Of a stretch of DNA of 64,000 bases, positions 26,201-38,399 are shown in pieces. The DNA is taken from assembly GCA_019916065.1 (NCBI GenBank), contig CM034238.1:30057246-30121245 (forward strand), read 5' to 3'. The translations under genes were made by a program, and so were the position numbers. Every line of letters begins with the position of its first letter. Position 1 is the first letter of the stretch. The stretch comes from Vitellaria paradoxa (taxonomy: Eukaryota > Streptophyta > Magnoliopsida > Ericales > Sapotaceae). Below the pieces are notes generated by a model. The model saw only the letters and a list, made by a program, of their open reading frames with translations, ran no database searches and was not told where the DNA came from.

Positions 26201-27631
26201 ACTGAGGATTGGAATTTTGATTTCGCTTCGGATTGTTCAAGCTTTCTTTCATCTTTGTATTAAGATTAATTTGTAAGTTCTACTTGTTACTTCATTTTAA
26301 TTAAAGTTTTCCTATTCTCTATAGCTTTGTCTGTTATTCTTGCTTCGTAGTACTTCGTAGTCTTCGTTTGTGATTGAATTATTTTCGAACCCACTTTAAA
26401 CCTTTTCAATCTATTTCATTTTTAGGTTTTGTTGCATGCTAAAGATGTTTTTCTTTTCGAACTGCTTTGTTCAAGTTTTAGCTATGCTAGGCTAGGGCTT
26501 TTCTTGGTTTTAACCTAAGATCGTAATGAAATCAAAGGTCTTGGACTCGGATAATGCAAAGTGAAATGGATTTATTTTCTTTTAAATGACAACGTATGAA
26601 TTGTAATTCTAGGTTAAATTTCGAAAATGAAAACCTGTGATACAATTGATCTCTGTTTACACTAGCATGAATTGGAGATCAATTCCATGTCCCAGTGATT
26701 TCGAACACGACTTCAAAACCCTAGAATCACAATTTATTTATGAAATAAGGTTTTCTAATGTTGAATCTTCCGGCCTAATTTCTTGAGTTAATTACATATT
26801 CGAGTTCAAGCCTTCGAGGACATTACAGGACTAGGTTAAAGCCAAGTATTTTCATTCACCTAATTGTTTAAGCACAATTCACATCATTTGTTAATTTTTC
26901 AAATTGGTTCTATTCTTAGTGTTTTCATTTTGTTAGTTTAACTTGTGTTTTTAAATGTTCAAATCATCTTTTCAATTACTTTCAAATCATTTGGTCAATT
27001 ACCTATTCGAAAACTCCAAAAAGATTTTCATCTTTTCTTTTTAAAACTTTTGCAAGCATTTTCAAAATCAAGTTTTCCAACACTCAAGCACCCCCTTGCT
27101 CCCTGTGGAAGATGACCTAGGACTCACCTAGACTAAACTCAACCAACCTTTTATACTTGAGAGTGAGCTACTACCAAATTAGAGAGCGGTCAACTATCTC
27201 TCTGTCTCTCTCTTGCATCATATATACAAATATAAATATATAATAAATATTTTAATCCCCCAAATAGTGAATTTTAGATCCTTTCATCACCCCTAGCTAG
27301 ATATAGGTTCTTAGGGGAGAGGGGTCAGCTAAAAAATATAGAGCAACCCATGCCTGTCAAGTCCACTTTTCCTTGGGCACCCAAGCCCTTCTCAGGTGGG
27401 CGCCCATGACTTGTGTGCCCAAGACCTTAGGCACCTATGCCTTGTGCACCCACGGTGCCCTTTTTCTTGCACTTGGCTAAAATGCTAACTATAAGGTTTG
27501 GCCTTTTTTTTTCAAAGTTCTCAACTCTAAAGTACCATTAATGATCCATTCCACTAAATTAACATAATATCCCTTCCAAAATGCATCCAAAACCATATAC
27601 TTGTGTTAATACAAAAATTTGGGGTATAACA
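23267..27631 (+). mobile_element. Solo LTR F3 inserted in element A, itself split by solo LTR M
   Basis: It begins TGTCACGCCCCGAATCTCATG and ends GGGGTATAACA, with the perfect duplication TCTCA (23262-23266 and 27632-27636). Without M it would be about 2,668 bp, the same size as F2. The reading frame of element A is restored when F3 is removed, so F3 entered while that frame was still open or little changed. GC word clusters lie at 24735-24860 (cttgggcacccga) and 27370-27470. Confidence 0.92.
25501..27192 (+). mobile_element. Solo LTR M nested in LTR F3 (1,692 bp, Athila-like type)
   Basis: It begins TGATTGCATGCAATCATTG and ends GAGAGCGGTCA, with the perfect duplication ACTAT (25496-25500 and 27193-27197). 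Downstream, the F3 sequence resumes at its CT-repeat tail. A dense GC word cluster at 25695-26030 uses cttgggcgcccacagag, the same core word as the surrounding F family. A TATA-like atataaatagg follows at about 26099. Long open frames on both strands at 25611-26052 are a by-product of the repeated words. Confidence 0.92.
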
Positions 27632-28014
27632 TCTCACCTCATGACTTAGCCCCATTCGAGAGTCTTACTATGGGGATTGTGAGTGACTATGATGAGACCA
27701 ACCATCATTGGGGAGAGGTAGTAGACACGAAGAAAGCTTACATTGACTTTTTGGTTGTTGAGAGATTATTAAGGTCCACCATTTTCACATCTGTAGATTT
27801 CTTGGGTATCGAGAGATTAATTGAGCCCACCATGTCCTCACTCGCACTTATACTTTGGCCACATTCAAGGTTTCATGAACCTCACTTGGCCTTTCATCCC
27901 TCGGTGGGTTTTACACTCGAGGGGCATCCATCTTCAGTGCTTCGTGGGCCCAAAGAGAACATTTTATTCCTTAAACCATTTGTGGATGCATTGGATAGAG
28001 AGAGTGTTAGATAA
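27632..28014 (+). CDS. Unknown ORF of element A, second part
   Basis: This continues the frame interrupted at 23266 and ends at a stop at 28012-28014. It contains PHDLAPFESLTMGIVSDYDE, KKAYIDFLVVERL and a hydrophobic/aromatic stretch (LILWPHSRFHEPHLAFHPSV). I recognise no enzyme motif or membrane anchor. The downstream sequence (28323-28870) is the conserved non-coding tail that element D has after its env-position genes, so this ORF is the last gene of element A. A non-autonomous element keeping gag plus one private ORF is the simplest reading. Confidence 0.5.
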
Positions 28015-28871
28015 CTATTTTTATCTTCACTTCATTTGTACATAGTAGATTAGATTTTTCATTTTCCTATTTTCATAGTTATTTTTAGTTTGATTTTATT
28101 CCCTTATTTTCTTTTATTTTATTTTCATTTCTTCTTTTGTACTAACTCTTTCTCTTGTCTTATTTTCATTTTATTTTTCTTTTATTTTCTCTCTAACTTT
28201 TTCTCTCATATAGTTTCTTTGTTTTCACAAATAAGAAAGCTTTTGAGGTAATATCCTTCCTTTCCCTTCTATTTTGTCTTGCACTTCCAAGTTTGGTACT
28301 TTATATATATAATTGCTGTTGTTGGGAGCATTGTAAAATCTAGGTTGGGGATGTTTTGGGTGATACCTTAAGGGGCTTGAATAATGGATGCATGCTTAGT
28401 TTAATTTGTGCTATGTTCTTATTTGTGCCTTTTGTGACTATTGTTTCATGCTCATCATCATGCTCACTTTGCACATTTCAGACCCACTTATGCATCATGG
28501 TTCTCTCATTGAGGACAATGTTTAGTTTAGGTTGGGGGTAGAGTTCGCGTGATGACTTTCATGCTAAAAATTGCAAAATTTTAAAAGTTTTGAGTATTTT
28601 AAGCTTGAATACCTGAATTTAGCACATTTATACCTAAAAGTCAGCCCTTTTGGCTTGGTTGATTATGGAATTGAGTGAGAGAGTGACAAGTGAGTCTTGT
28701 TCAATCTTTAATAGGAAACTTAGTTCAAGTTGAGTGTGTTCTAACTATGTGCATTTTTGTAACTATCATGGAGAAAAGCTTATATGCTTAGGAGTGGATT
28801 GTGTTTAACATTGGTTAATTGAACATTTTTTGACTAGGTGGAGACTTATACCCCTTAATGGTGAGCTTTTA
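28015..28871 (+). mobile_element. 3' non-coding tail of element A
   Basis: T-rich sequence (28046-28330) is followed by a block closely matching element D at 54530-55090. Shared phrases include ttgtttcatgct-atcatcatgct, tatgcatcatggttctc, attgaggacaatgt and ggtggagacttata. Two polypurine-like runs occur (gttggggatg, about 28343; ggttgggggtag, about 28530). The element breaks off at 28871 where LTR F4 is inserted; its 3' LTR is not in the window. Confidence 0.75.
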
Positions 28872-31063
28872 TGTCACGCCCTAGATCTCGGACTAGAGAG
28901 GTAAGTGATAAACACACTTAACATGCACTAACATAACCAACCTATGATCAGAGCAATACAAAACCTCTAAGTGAGCCCAAAACATAAGATCAGATAACAT
29001 AGATTTAACCTTGGCTGTAGTCAAGTCACAAACTTCCAACATTCCTCCCATTAATATATAACTTAGGCCTTAGGGCCCTTACAACCAAATTAAATAATTC
29101 CTCAATGTACAATATTACAATTTCAAATAAAACAAAACTAAGTAACCAAAAGTTTTGCTAAATCTAGAAGGGCTCATGCATAAGCACTCCTAATTCAACC
29201 CCATCAGCCCACCTGATTGATATGACCTGTTCCTACATCAAAATCTGTAAGGAGGTAAGCACAGGTTCACTTGTGCCCACGATGCCTCAAACAAACATAT
29301 ATGGTATGTAATCAACACATGCATGCCCATGTACATATATGAAAAGATACACCACATCTTTCTATGTGCCATAACAATTTATTAATATCAATTAGTTTTC
29401 AACTTATGTAATTATTTATCATCATTCAATAACATCATAGTGTTGTATTCAATTCCAATTATTCTTCATTATTAAATTTTCCAAGTTTATATTCAATCAC
29501 GTTCCACATCACATTATCATATATTCAACATATATCACATTATCACATACTCAACATATATCACAGTATCACATATTCAACATTCAATCACATAACTATA
29601 TCCACATTAGCACTTATTTATCATTCTATCACATCTCCACATCCACATTTTCACTTATTCATCATTCAATCACATTGCCATAACCACACAAGTCATCAAG
29701 GGTTGGGTGCATGCACGTTATCGTATTTTATGGGCCAATACCTAACCGAAACGATAAACCAACGTCGTCGTTTAGGATCGCTGTCCAGGGCCACGACGAG
29801 CCAAAACACACACAATGTTGTGGCCTACTAACCCACTGGCATTGACACCAAACCCTGCGCAAGTTTTGGGTCTTTCAACCTGAGGGTAATCTCACGACCC
29901 TTCCTATGTTCGCACCCTACCACGACCTCTAGCACACAACCAATCATTTATCACATCCAATATTCTTTAATCACAATTCACATTCATTACCATAACCTTT
30001 CTAACACACATAACCACATTCCATTTCGTTATGTAACACAACTCATTTCATCTCTTCATTTCATTTAACCCAAGCCTCATTAAAATTTCCATCACTTATT
30101 AACAAAAGTTCATATTTCTATTTATCCAATCATATATTCATATTCATCATCACATATTTTCCCATAACACATATCCACGTTTCGGTCCATCCCAAAATTC
30201 ACCACATAACAACATTAATCAAACATCGTTAAACATTCAATATTTCTTCAACATTATGAACATGAGTCCTTTCGTCAAGCCACATTTTATTTAATCAATC
30301 ACAAGTTTATATATCTCAACATTTAGTTTACATCAACACATATTCACAATTCTATTCAATTAAGACTCTTACCTCAAAGTAATCTTCCAATTCATGCAAT
30401 TCAAGGTGACATTCACTTACCCTTACAAGTTAAGTCCCATTAGTTTAAGATAACCAATCCTTAATCACTTTTTAAAGCACATTTCCCTTTCTAAATCCAT
30501 GCAATTAATCAAGTAAAAGTTTCATGTAAAAACATGTTACCAACTCTTTCATATGCCCAAAGTAGGAGGCCAAACTAAACAAAGTTAGAAAAATGACCTA
30601 GGCTCGATGGGCACCCAAGCTGACACTCTGCCATGTGCCCAAGGGGCTTGGGCACCCATATCTTGTGTGCTCAAGGGGCTTGGGCGGGCTGGCCTAAGCA
30701 CCCAAGGGGCTTGGGCACCCAACTGTGTCTCCTTCATGCGCCCACAGCTTGGTCTAAGTTACGGGTTCCATACCCTGTTTTCTAGTTTCATGGTTTTTCA
30801 CCCTTTGGACCTCAAATTGACCAAGTTAAAGTAAAAATACCTAAAGTTTCATGTTTCTAACATCAACACAAGGTTCTTTAGCACCAAACAAAATTATCAA
30901 TTTGAGTTTTCATCAACCAAAAGTCAAGTTATGGATCAAAACACCATTTTCACTCTCTCAATCTATACACACATATATATGTGTATATAACTACCAATAT
31001 CCTCCATACATGTAACCAACACTTGAAGAGGGTTTTCTAACGGTAATCTACTCCTTGTTACAC
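28872..31063 (+). mobile_element. Truncated LTR F4 of the TGTCACGCCCC family
   Basis: It begins TGTCACGCCCTAGATCTCG after ttta and follows the F1 LTR up to the phrase ctactccttgttacaca, about 740 bp short of the expected end. There it changes abruptly, near 31063, to minus-strand pol/gag sequence of element B. No 3' duplication exists, so this is a deletion or recombination breakpoint. The GC word cluster is at 30598-30760 (caaggggcttgggcaccc). Confidence 0.85.
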
Positions 31064-33256
31064 ACCTCCATTATGCCCTTTGGCATTTTGATCGAATGGT
31101 TAGCCAATTGCAGTGTGACTCAGTGGGTTTCAGCTCACCTAAGCCTAATTGTTAATTGATGGTGTGCGGCAGTAGGTTAACACTAGCATCCAATTATGCA
31201 TGAAATGGTTGGACACCTTGGTCTTTATACTTAGGTGGGGTATCACGTTGAATTATGGCACTCACTTGTTCAGTTAAGAAAGCTTTCTCCTTGACATTAA
31301 GCTTTCTCTTGACAGTGCACATATCTTTGAGGAATTCAGCATAAGGAGGATTTTGCTTAATAGCTTCAAGAAGTGGAATGTTGATTCTCACTTGTTTAAA
31401 AATCTCATAAATTTCAGAGTTCAACATCTCACTCTTGCCCTTTACCAATCTTTGGGGAAAAGGTGGTCATGGCCTATGCTCAATGGTTTAGTCTATTTGT
31501 CTACCCAAGGACCTCTCATTAGTTCCTTCCTCATTTTCCTCCTCTTTTCCTTCATTTTCATTGTCAATCTCAAGATTCTATTTACCGTGGTCGCTATTCC
31601 TTCCCTCTTTCTCTCTTTCCTTTTCTATTATCTTCCATTCCTTCTTCTTTTCAATCTTTCCACTACCCCTTGACCCAAACTTATCACTAGGTGTACCAAT
31701 TCTAGAATCTACAGCTTTCTGAATGATTTTCCCACTTCTTAAAGTGGTAATTGCTTGCACTTGCTCATGTGAAGTGGGATCTAAGGTTGATGCTTCACAT
31801 ATATTTGCTTGGCCCTTTGGGTTAGGGAGTGTCCGTGCAGGGAGTTCACCACTCGGAATGGTGCTAATGACTTGGGTCAACCTAGAGATTTTCCCTCTAA
31901 TGTCATCTAGAGCACGATTCACATTGTTATTAATGCTCAATCGTTATTGCATGAAGTGATAGAGTATCCTCAATAGGCTTCTTTTGTGTGGGTTGGAATG
32001 CAATAGGATTAGGCTACTGGTATTAGGGGGTAGTAAAGGAGGCAATTGAAATGATTGACCTCGATTGTCATTCCTCCATAAGAATCTAGGTGAGTTCTTC
32101 TACCCTGGGGGATACGCATTAGAAGGTTGGTTTTCCCCTTGGTAAGTGACATTCCCACCTTATGGGTAAGAGGAGTTTCCTTGGCCCCTATTCTGAAATG
32201 GGTAGTTTTGGGAGTTGTTGATATAGGCTTGACCATAAGCAATCTCTCTAAGCAAGGGAAGTTCGGGGGATAAATTCACATCATGCACCACCTCATCACA
32301 TGCAGCACAAATCACCTTCACCTCGACCACTTTCTCCTTATTTTGAAGTTCAAGAGAGTTTAACTTATGTTGTAATACTGTTAACCTAGCTCGCAAATCA
32401 TCGCTCTCATTTAATTCTAATTGGCCACTAGGTGTGGGACACATATGCTCTGAAGAAGAAGGCGGCTTAATTTCCTAATCATTAGAGTCTTTGGCCACCA
32501 TGTCAAAGAAGTCTATAACCTCCTCTGCAGTCTTATCAAATAAAGTACCATTGCACATAGTAGATACAAGTTGTTTAAGACTGGGGGTTAAAGACTCATG
32601 AAAGATACTCACCAATCTCCATGGCTCAAAACCATGATGAGGACAAGCCATTAAGAGGTCCTTGAACCTCTCCCAAGCTCGACAGAAGTTCTCATTAGAC
32701 TTATAAGAAAATGTGGTGATCTGTCACCTATAGTGCTGAGTCTTTTAGGTTGGAAAGTATTTCTTTAAGAACTCAATTTGCATTTCTCACCAAGTTCCAA
32801 TAGAACGAGGATGAAGAGAATTGAGCAAGAATTTGGCCTTGTCCTTAAGGGAAAATGGGAAGAGTTGGAGGCGCGCTACATCCTCATTGGTATTTTGATC
32901 AACGCATATGTTACTCGCTTCCTCAAATTCTCTCAAGTGATTGTATGGATTCTCAAAATCAAGGCCATAGAATATAGGAAGAAGTTGAATGATCCCTGGT
33001 CTTAGTGTGAAGTTTCCTCTATTCAAAGGCAAGATTATACATGATGGTGTGATTGCCTAACAAGGTTGAGGTGATCTCTAATCCTCCTAAGACCCGGGGG
33101 TCCTTTTTCCCCATTAACACTTCTATCTTCTTCTAGAATAGCCATTGAGTTAGGTGATTGTGGACTAGTGAGTGAAGCTGAGGGAAATGAGTCTATGGGT
33201 TTGAGAATGTAAGATGGGTCTTCTAGCTCAGGTTCAACTACAAACACCCTACCCAA
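31064..33256 (-). pseudogene. Decayed gag and start of protease of element B
   Basis: Read on the minus strand, the start of gag-pol runs from about 33256 to the breakpoint at 31064. Visible parts in order are: a Retrotrans_gag segment (RPGIIQLLPIFYGLDFENPY; LQLFPFSLKDKAKFLLNSL; CPHHGFEPW near 32640), a damaged zinc-knuckle region with ICAACDE (about 32290-32310), INNNVNRALDDIRGKISRLT (about 31925), and the pre-protease segment EIYEIFKQVRINIPLLEAIK (about 31400). A protease-like LDASVNLLP (about 31190) retains only part of the LDLGAS active-site motif. Stops and frameshifts are frequent. The homologue in D is colinear. Sequence ends inside protease, so reverse transcriptase and integrase are lost. 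Confidence 0.85.
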
Positions 33257-33514
33257 CCTTAATTACATATAATTTAATTTTTTTTAATTTTTATTTTTTT
33301 CAAATTTTCTATTTTTTAATTAATTTTTTAAACAAAATTAAATTCTCTAACAAGTCCTAAAAATAATAAAAAAGAAAACAAAATAAAGATGAAAACAAAA
33401 ATTAAAAAAAAGATGGAGCAATGTCACCTAGAAGTCCAAATGCAATTGCGTTCAAGATGGATGGCAAGCACGTTACACCACAAGCTCTCTGAATTCGTCA
33501 CACCAACTGTTACT
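33257..33514 (-). mobile_element. Gag leader of element B
   Basis: This non-coding stretch lies between B's primer site and gag. It is very AT-rich at 33260-33420, with poly-T and poly-A runs. No motif is recognised beyond its position. Confidence 0.5.
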
Positions 33515-33531
33515 CCCCGACAATGGTGCTA
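33515..33531 (-). promoter_or_regulatory. Decayed tRNA-Asp primer-binding site of element B
   Basis: The minus strand reads TAGCACCATTGTCGGGG. Against the perfect TGGCGCCGTTGCCGGGG it has four differences, all G-to-A or C-to-T, as expected from deamination of methylated cytosines. Confidence 0.8.
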
Positions 33532-33537
33532 AAAGCT

Positions 33538-34931
33538 AGACCACACTCAATGTATGTGTTTATTCTCCCAAGTGTAAGTGGTGGTTGTATTTTTACACTA
33601 GGTGAGCCCTAGGTCATCTCCTCAGGGAGAAAGTGTGTGCAACTAGAAGTGGAAACTCATTTTGAAAGCACTTGCTAAGAAAAATGGAAAGGAAAAGAGA
33701 AAAAATCTTTTGAGTTTTTTTTTAAGGTTTTAAAATATAAATTGAAAATTCAAATGGAACCCAATTTAAACCCTTAACACGTATGAAAATATGAAATTCA
33801 CTTCAAAAAAATACTTTTGACTAAAAACACTTGGTTTCAATCTATTCCTGTAGTAACATCAAGATGTTGATTTAGATATCTTTTACTTAACCTTACATCA
33901 ACACGTGATGTAAGGATGGAAGATTTACCTTGAAAGCCTGTTTAAATAAAAAAATAGAAACTTAGGGTTTTGAAATTAAGTTTGAGATTATCGGGACATT
34001 GAACTGGAAACTTGGTGTGCACAAGTATCAACTTGTAACCAAGGTCTAGTTATAACATGGGTGAATCGATTCTGATAGACAAACCTAACTTCTAAATATA
34101 TTTTTTTTAGATCTTTTGAAAATCATATTTCATTGAAGAACATACAACCCAAATCAACGATCTTTTAGCCACTACATTCCTAGATTGAAACCAAGTATGA
34201 AATCCTAGCCTAGCATGTTGAAACCAAAAACTTGAAACATAAAATAATCACATGAACTTTTCATTGAATCAAGGCAAAAAATAAAGAAAAACAGAGAAAG
34301 ATTGAAAAGAAAAGACTTTTAAGAAGAAGCAAATCGAAGAAATGGAATTGAATTAAACGGAGGATAGTCACTTACACAACTTGTAAACCCTAGGAAAGAG
34401 AACTCCAAAAAATGAACCAAACATATGTCTTTTCACACCAACCCTAACCCTAAAAAAGTCTTGTAAGTCCGAATAAAAGCTTGTATTTATAGGCTACAAA
34501 ATGTTGAGGGTGTATGAGTAACTTAATAATTATAACAAAAAAATCACAATTTCAGCTTCATCACGTAGTGGGGCGCCCAAGGTCTAAGGTGGGGTGCCCG
34601 AGGTCCAAGGTGGGTGCCCGACTGAAGTCTTGGAGCATCTAGAGAATTGCAACTCTCCAGGGGTGCTTGAGGCCCAAAATGGGCGTCCAACTAAACTCTA
34701 AAGGATTACAACTCTCTAGGGGTGCTCGAGGTGGAAGTTGGGGTGCCCCACTGTGCTTGCTTCAGCTAATGAGGCTTCTTTCATCCTTTGTTCTTGGCTC
34801 TTTGATCTTTTCTTCTTCTCCAATGTTGAAAGCATCCTTAACTCCATCAATTGTTGATCAAACACCTACAAAACCCAAACAAAACATACATTAGAGCAAA
34901 AGTCCAATAACTTGTGAGGAATAAGCAATCA
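33538..34931 (-). mobile_element. 5' LTR of element B (about 1.39 kb)
   Basis: On the minus strand it begins TGATTGCTTATTCC at 34931 and ends GTGGTCT at 33538. It is related to LTR A: the GC word cluster (34560-34760: ggggcgcccaagg, gggtgcccgagg, ggggtgctcgagg) and the TATA region (plus-strand tatttatagg, about 34484) are in the same order. B appears to be inserted in element C, whose sequence starts right after 34931; the partner duplication is lost with the truncation. Confidence 0.75.
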
Positions 34932-36758
34932 AAGTGTTCCTACATGGGTGGAAAACCATAAAGATATAATAATTTATCTGAACAATTAGCTTAGGAACAT
35001 ATTCCGTAGTTGGTGCCACTAGTTCAGTTTTATCTTTCACCTTTTCTACTTCATCCTCATTTTTCAATTCATTTTCTTTTTCATTCATCACTAATGGTTC
35101 GTTGGGTTTTACTATCTTGTCATCATCTTCATCCATCCACTGATTTCTGGCTTCAACTTCCTTTGAAGGAATAGTCTTATCTATAATCTTCCCACTCCTA
35201 AGTGTAGTAATAGCTTACACCTATTCATGGCTCACAGGTGTTGAGGAAGAGGCTTCAACTTGATTACCTTAAGCACTAGGGTTTGGTCATGGTTGAGTAG
35301 AGAATTGACCTTTCACGTGTGAGTTCAAACTTTGAGTGAGAAGGGTCAACTGACTCCTAATATCATCTAGTGCCTTATTATTTTGTGTCCACATTGTAGA
35401 TTGGACATTTAGAAATTGCTGAAGCAGATCTTCAACAAGCCTTATTGGAGAAGGGACATAGTTATGCTATGGTGGTCCAATATTCTAGTGTGGTCAAGGA
35501 TATTGGAATAGGGCTTGAGGGATTGGAGGTAGATGTACAGGAGGGTATGGCTAAGCTACCGGTGGTCCATTATTCCTCCAATTTAAATTAGAATTGCCCC
35601 TCCAATTCTGGTTGCAGTTATCAAAGTATGGGTTCCCTCTCGATTCTGATCCTTAAAATTGTTGACAAAATGGATTAGCTGCATAAACTGGGAGTTCAAT
35701 AGTTTGTTTGAGAATAGCATCTCTGAATGCTGGCATCATGGGACAATCATCGGTTTTGTGAGGTTGGCTATCACATGCTACACAATAGATAGTTGCAACT
35801 GGTTGGAGCTTCTTTCTTGATTTTCAACTTTTCAATTTCTCAAGGTAAAGTAGCTAACCTAGCTTTCAAATCACTAGTTGTAGAAAGATGATGTACTCCC
35901 CTAATATTTTTAGTTACCATCCTAGTTGAATGATTTCTAGAAACTTCCTATGTTCGAGCATTCTCTACTAAGAAATCAAAGTATGCATACGCTTCTTCTG
36001 CTATTTTATCATACAACCCCCTTTACACATCATTTCTATAAACTGTTTGAGTTTTGGTGTCAAAGAGTTATAGAACTGACTTGTTATTTGCCAAAACTCT
36101 AAACCACGATGGAGGCAAGAATAAAAAAAGGGCTTTATATCTCTTCCAGCATTGATAGAAAGTTTCATCAAGTAGTGGTGAAAATTTGAGATCTAATGCT
36201 GAATAGCATCGATTCTATGAGATGGGAGGAATTTCTTCAAAACTTTTTACTCCATTTCATCCCATGTGCATATGGAGTTTGGCCATAAAAATTCAAACCA
36301 TCTAGACGCCTTACCATGTACTGAGAATGAGAAAAGTTTCAACAAAGCAAGATCTAGAGGACAGCTTGGATCTTTAACAATAGTGTAAATATTTCGAAGT
36401 CATTTTAAATGGTCATATGGATTTTCTAAACCTAACCCATGAAATGATGGTAAAAGTTGAATCACTTTAGGTTTGAAATGAAAAGATCTTTGATTTTCAG
36501 GCCAAACAATGCAAGACTCGAGTGTTTGTCTCTGCTGTTGCACCTGATCTCTCAATCTTAAAGGTGCTATTTGAACCTACCATTGTTGGCTCCTAGAATT
36601 ACTCCATTTTCTCCATTAGCTCCATCCTCCATTTCTAGTGTGATAGACGATGAAATAGTTGAAGAAAGGTCTACTATTAGCTCGAAAAGTGAAAAAAGAG
36701 GGTTCACAAACTCAGAATGCCTAAGTCTACCTAATTTTCCCTATTCCCAAGCACTCAT
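34932..36758 (-). pseudogene. Decayed gag of element C
   Basis: The minus-strand gag starts at an ATG at 36756-36758, at the position equivalent to D's gag start: both have W at residue 4 and a stop in the first 15 codons. Colinear parts are a Retrotrans_gag segment (PKVIQLLPSFHGLGLENPYD, about 36465), an aromatic KASRWFEFLWPNS run (about 36300), an intact CX2CX4HX4C zinc knuckle (plus-strand 35743-35784), and an acidic Glu/Lys-rich linker with EYVPK (about 34990-35140). Stops and small shifts break the frame. The similarity to D fades near 34990, close to the junction with element B; pol is absent. Confidence 0.82.
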
Positions 36759-36900
36759 AAACTAAACAAATGAGTTCTTTGGATGCTAGTGTTTGGATGG
36801 CGTCCAAATGCTAGAAGGAAGAATTTTTTCTTTTTTTCTTTTTTTCGAAAAACAAAAGAGGAATAACCTAGAGTTGCCCTATAGAATCAAAACTAAATTT

Positions 36901-36917
36901 CCCTAGCAATGGCACCA
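36901..36917 (-). promoter_or_regulatory. Decayed tRNA-Asp primer-binding site of element C
   Basis: The minus strand reads TGGTGCCATTGCTAGGG, with four transitions from the perfect tRNA-Asp complement. It lies six bases from the LTR end. Confidence 0.8.
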
Positions 36918-36923
36918 AAAACT

Positions 36924-38399
36924 TGATCACCTCGTAAATGTACAATTAAACTGAGCCCCCAAATATAAGGGTGTGTGGTGTAGGTTTTACCTAGTGAGAC
37001 CAGGATTGTATTCACAGGGAAACTAGATTTAAACCTAGAATTGTTAAGTTATTCTAATCTACTGTTCTTCTTAAAAGCAATAACAGTAAAATCAAGTTTG
37101 GGTTTTGATGGGAATTTAAAGAGCAATAATAAAATTACCCTAAAAACAAGTATTCAAAATAATTCTAACCTACGTATTAAAATTGCAAAATTCAGAATAT
37201 TTAAACTAAAGCATGATAATAAACACTAAAGTTTTAAATGAATGATAAACAACTTGATCCAACATACAAATCCACCTTATTCTCATGCTAGATTTGATAA
37301 AAAGATGTCATCATTAAAATGTTTACTCTAGATTTCTTTTCAATGATTTCAAAGTACAAAGAAAGTTATAATCAAGCAAACGTCATTAGTGATTTCATTG
37401 AAATATGGTCGAGGCAAAGCATTTTCAAAAGATTAAAAGAAGTTTTAATTACGTGAACGTTAGTAGTGTTTTCTGTGAAATATGGTCAAGGTTGGTTGTT
37501 TTCAAAAGTTTTGAAAAACAAAAGAATAAGAGAATCTAGAAACCCTAGATCTGATCTTTATGCTTTTAAAATGTTGAGAAAGTTCTAATCATACATGGGT
37601 AACAGGGATTTTAAGGAAATATGATCAGCCACGTTAGTTTTCGAAGGTGTTAAAAGATATAAAGTCAATCTAGGAGAACAAGGACCACAGCATACAAGTT
37701 TCACGTTGCATACGTGGATTCAATCACATCTATCATTCAAATAAGGATCCTCCTATAATTGATGGGTTGAATCAAGTATAAACTTACGCTAGCCTACAAA
37801 AAAGAAAAGTAAAGTAGAAAATAAAAGAGAAAATGAAGAAAGCAAACTCCATTAAAATGAACTCAATAATATAGTATTGAAGAATAGCTACATAGTTGTG
37901 ACTTTTATCCAAACTTCATTACAAACTCATAGAAAACTCTCTCAAATCTAAGGAAAACTCTTAGAAAACTAACCCTAGAAAAGGTGAAAATGGCCCCCTA
38001 AAGTCTTATACTGTATATATATATATATAGAACAGTTGGACAAAACCCTAAAGTAGGAGTCTCGGGAGCACCGTATCCAAAAGCTAGGCTAGCGTTCGAA
38101 CGCCAGAAGGCAATAAGGTTTCTTTTGTTCTAGCTTTTTGGAGTCTTGGAGTACTGAGGGCTAGCATCCAAATGCAAAGTCTGGTTTACTGTTTTCATCT
38201 TCCTTCTGCTCCTCACCTGGTTTTTCGATCTGCTTTATGATTATTCTTGATATTTTCCTTACCTTTCATTCTTTTTATGCAATCAAAGAAAAAGTTTCTA
38301 TGAGTAATGCAAAACCATATCAAATCACATAAAATACTAAGAAATACTACTTAAAAAAAGAAGAATTGGAGCTAATGATTACACTTTCAAATGCAATCA
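36924..38399 (-). mobile_element. 5' LTR of element C (1,476 bp)
   Basis: On the minus strand it begins TGATTGCATTTGAAAG at 38399 and ends GGTGATCA at 36924. It has the family tandem phrases (plus-strand agtgatttcattgaaatatgg at about 37388 and a similar one at 37468) and a GC cassette with the palindrome gcgttcgaacgc (38091-38102). A (TA)n TATA region lies at 38011-38029. It is inserted in CACTA transposon sequence that resumes at 38400. Confidence 0.82.

Noticed and set aside
29510..29650. Direct repeats (cacattatcacat…attcaacat) that could suggest a CRISPR-like array
   Set aside because: They are short AT-rich slippage repeats within LTR F4, with no regular spacers, in a plant nuclear context.
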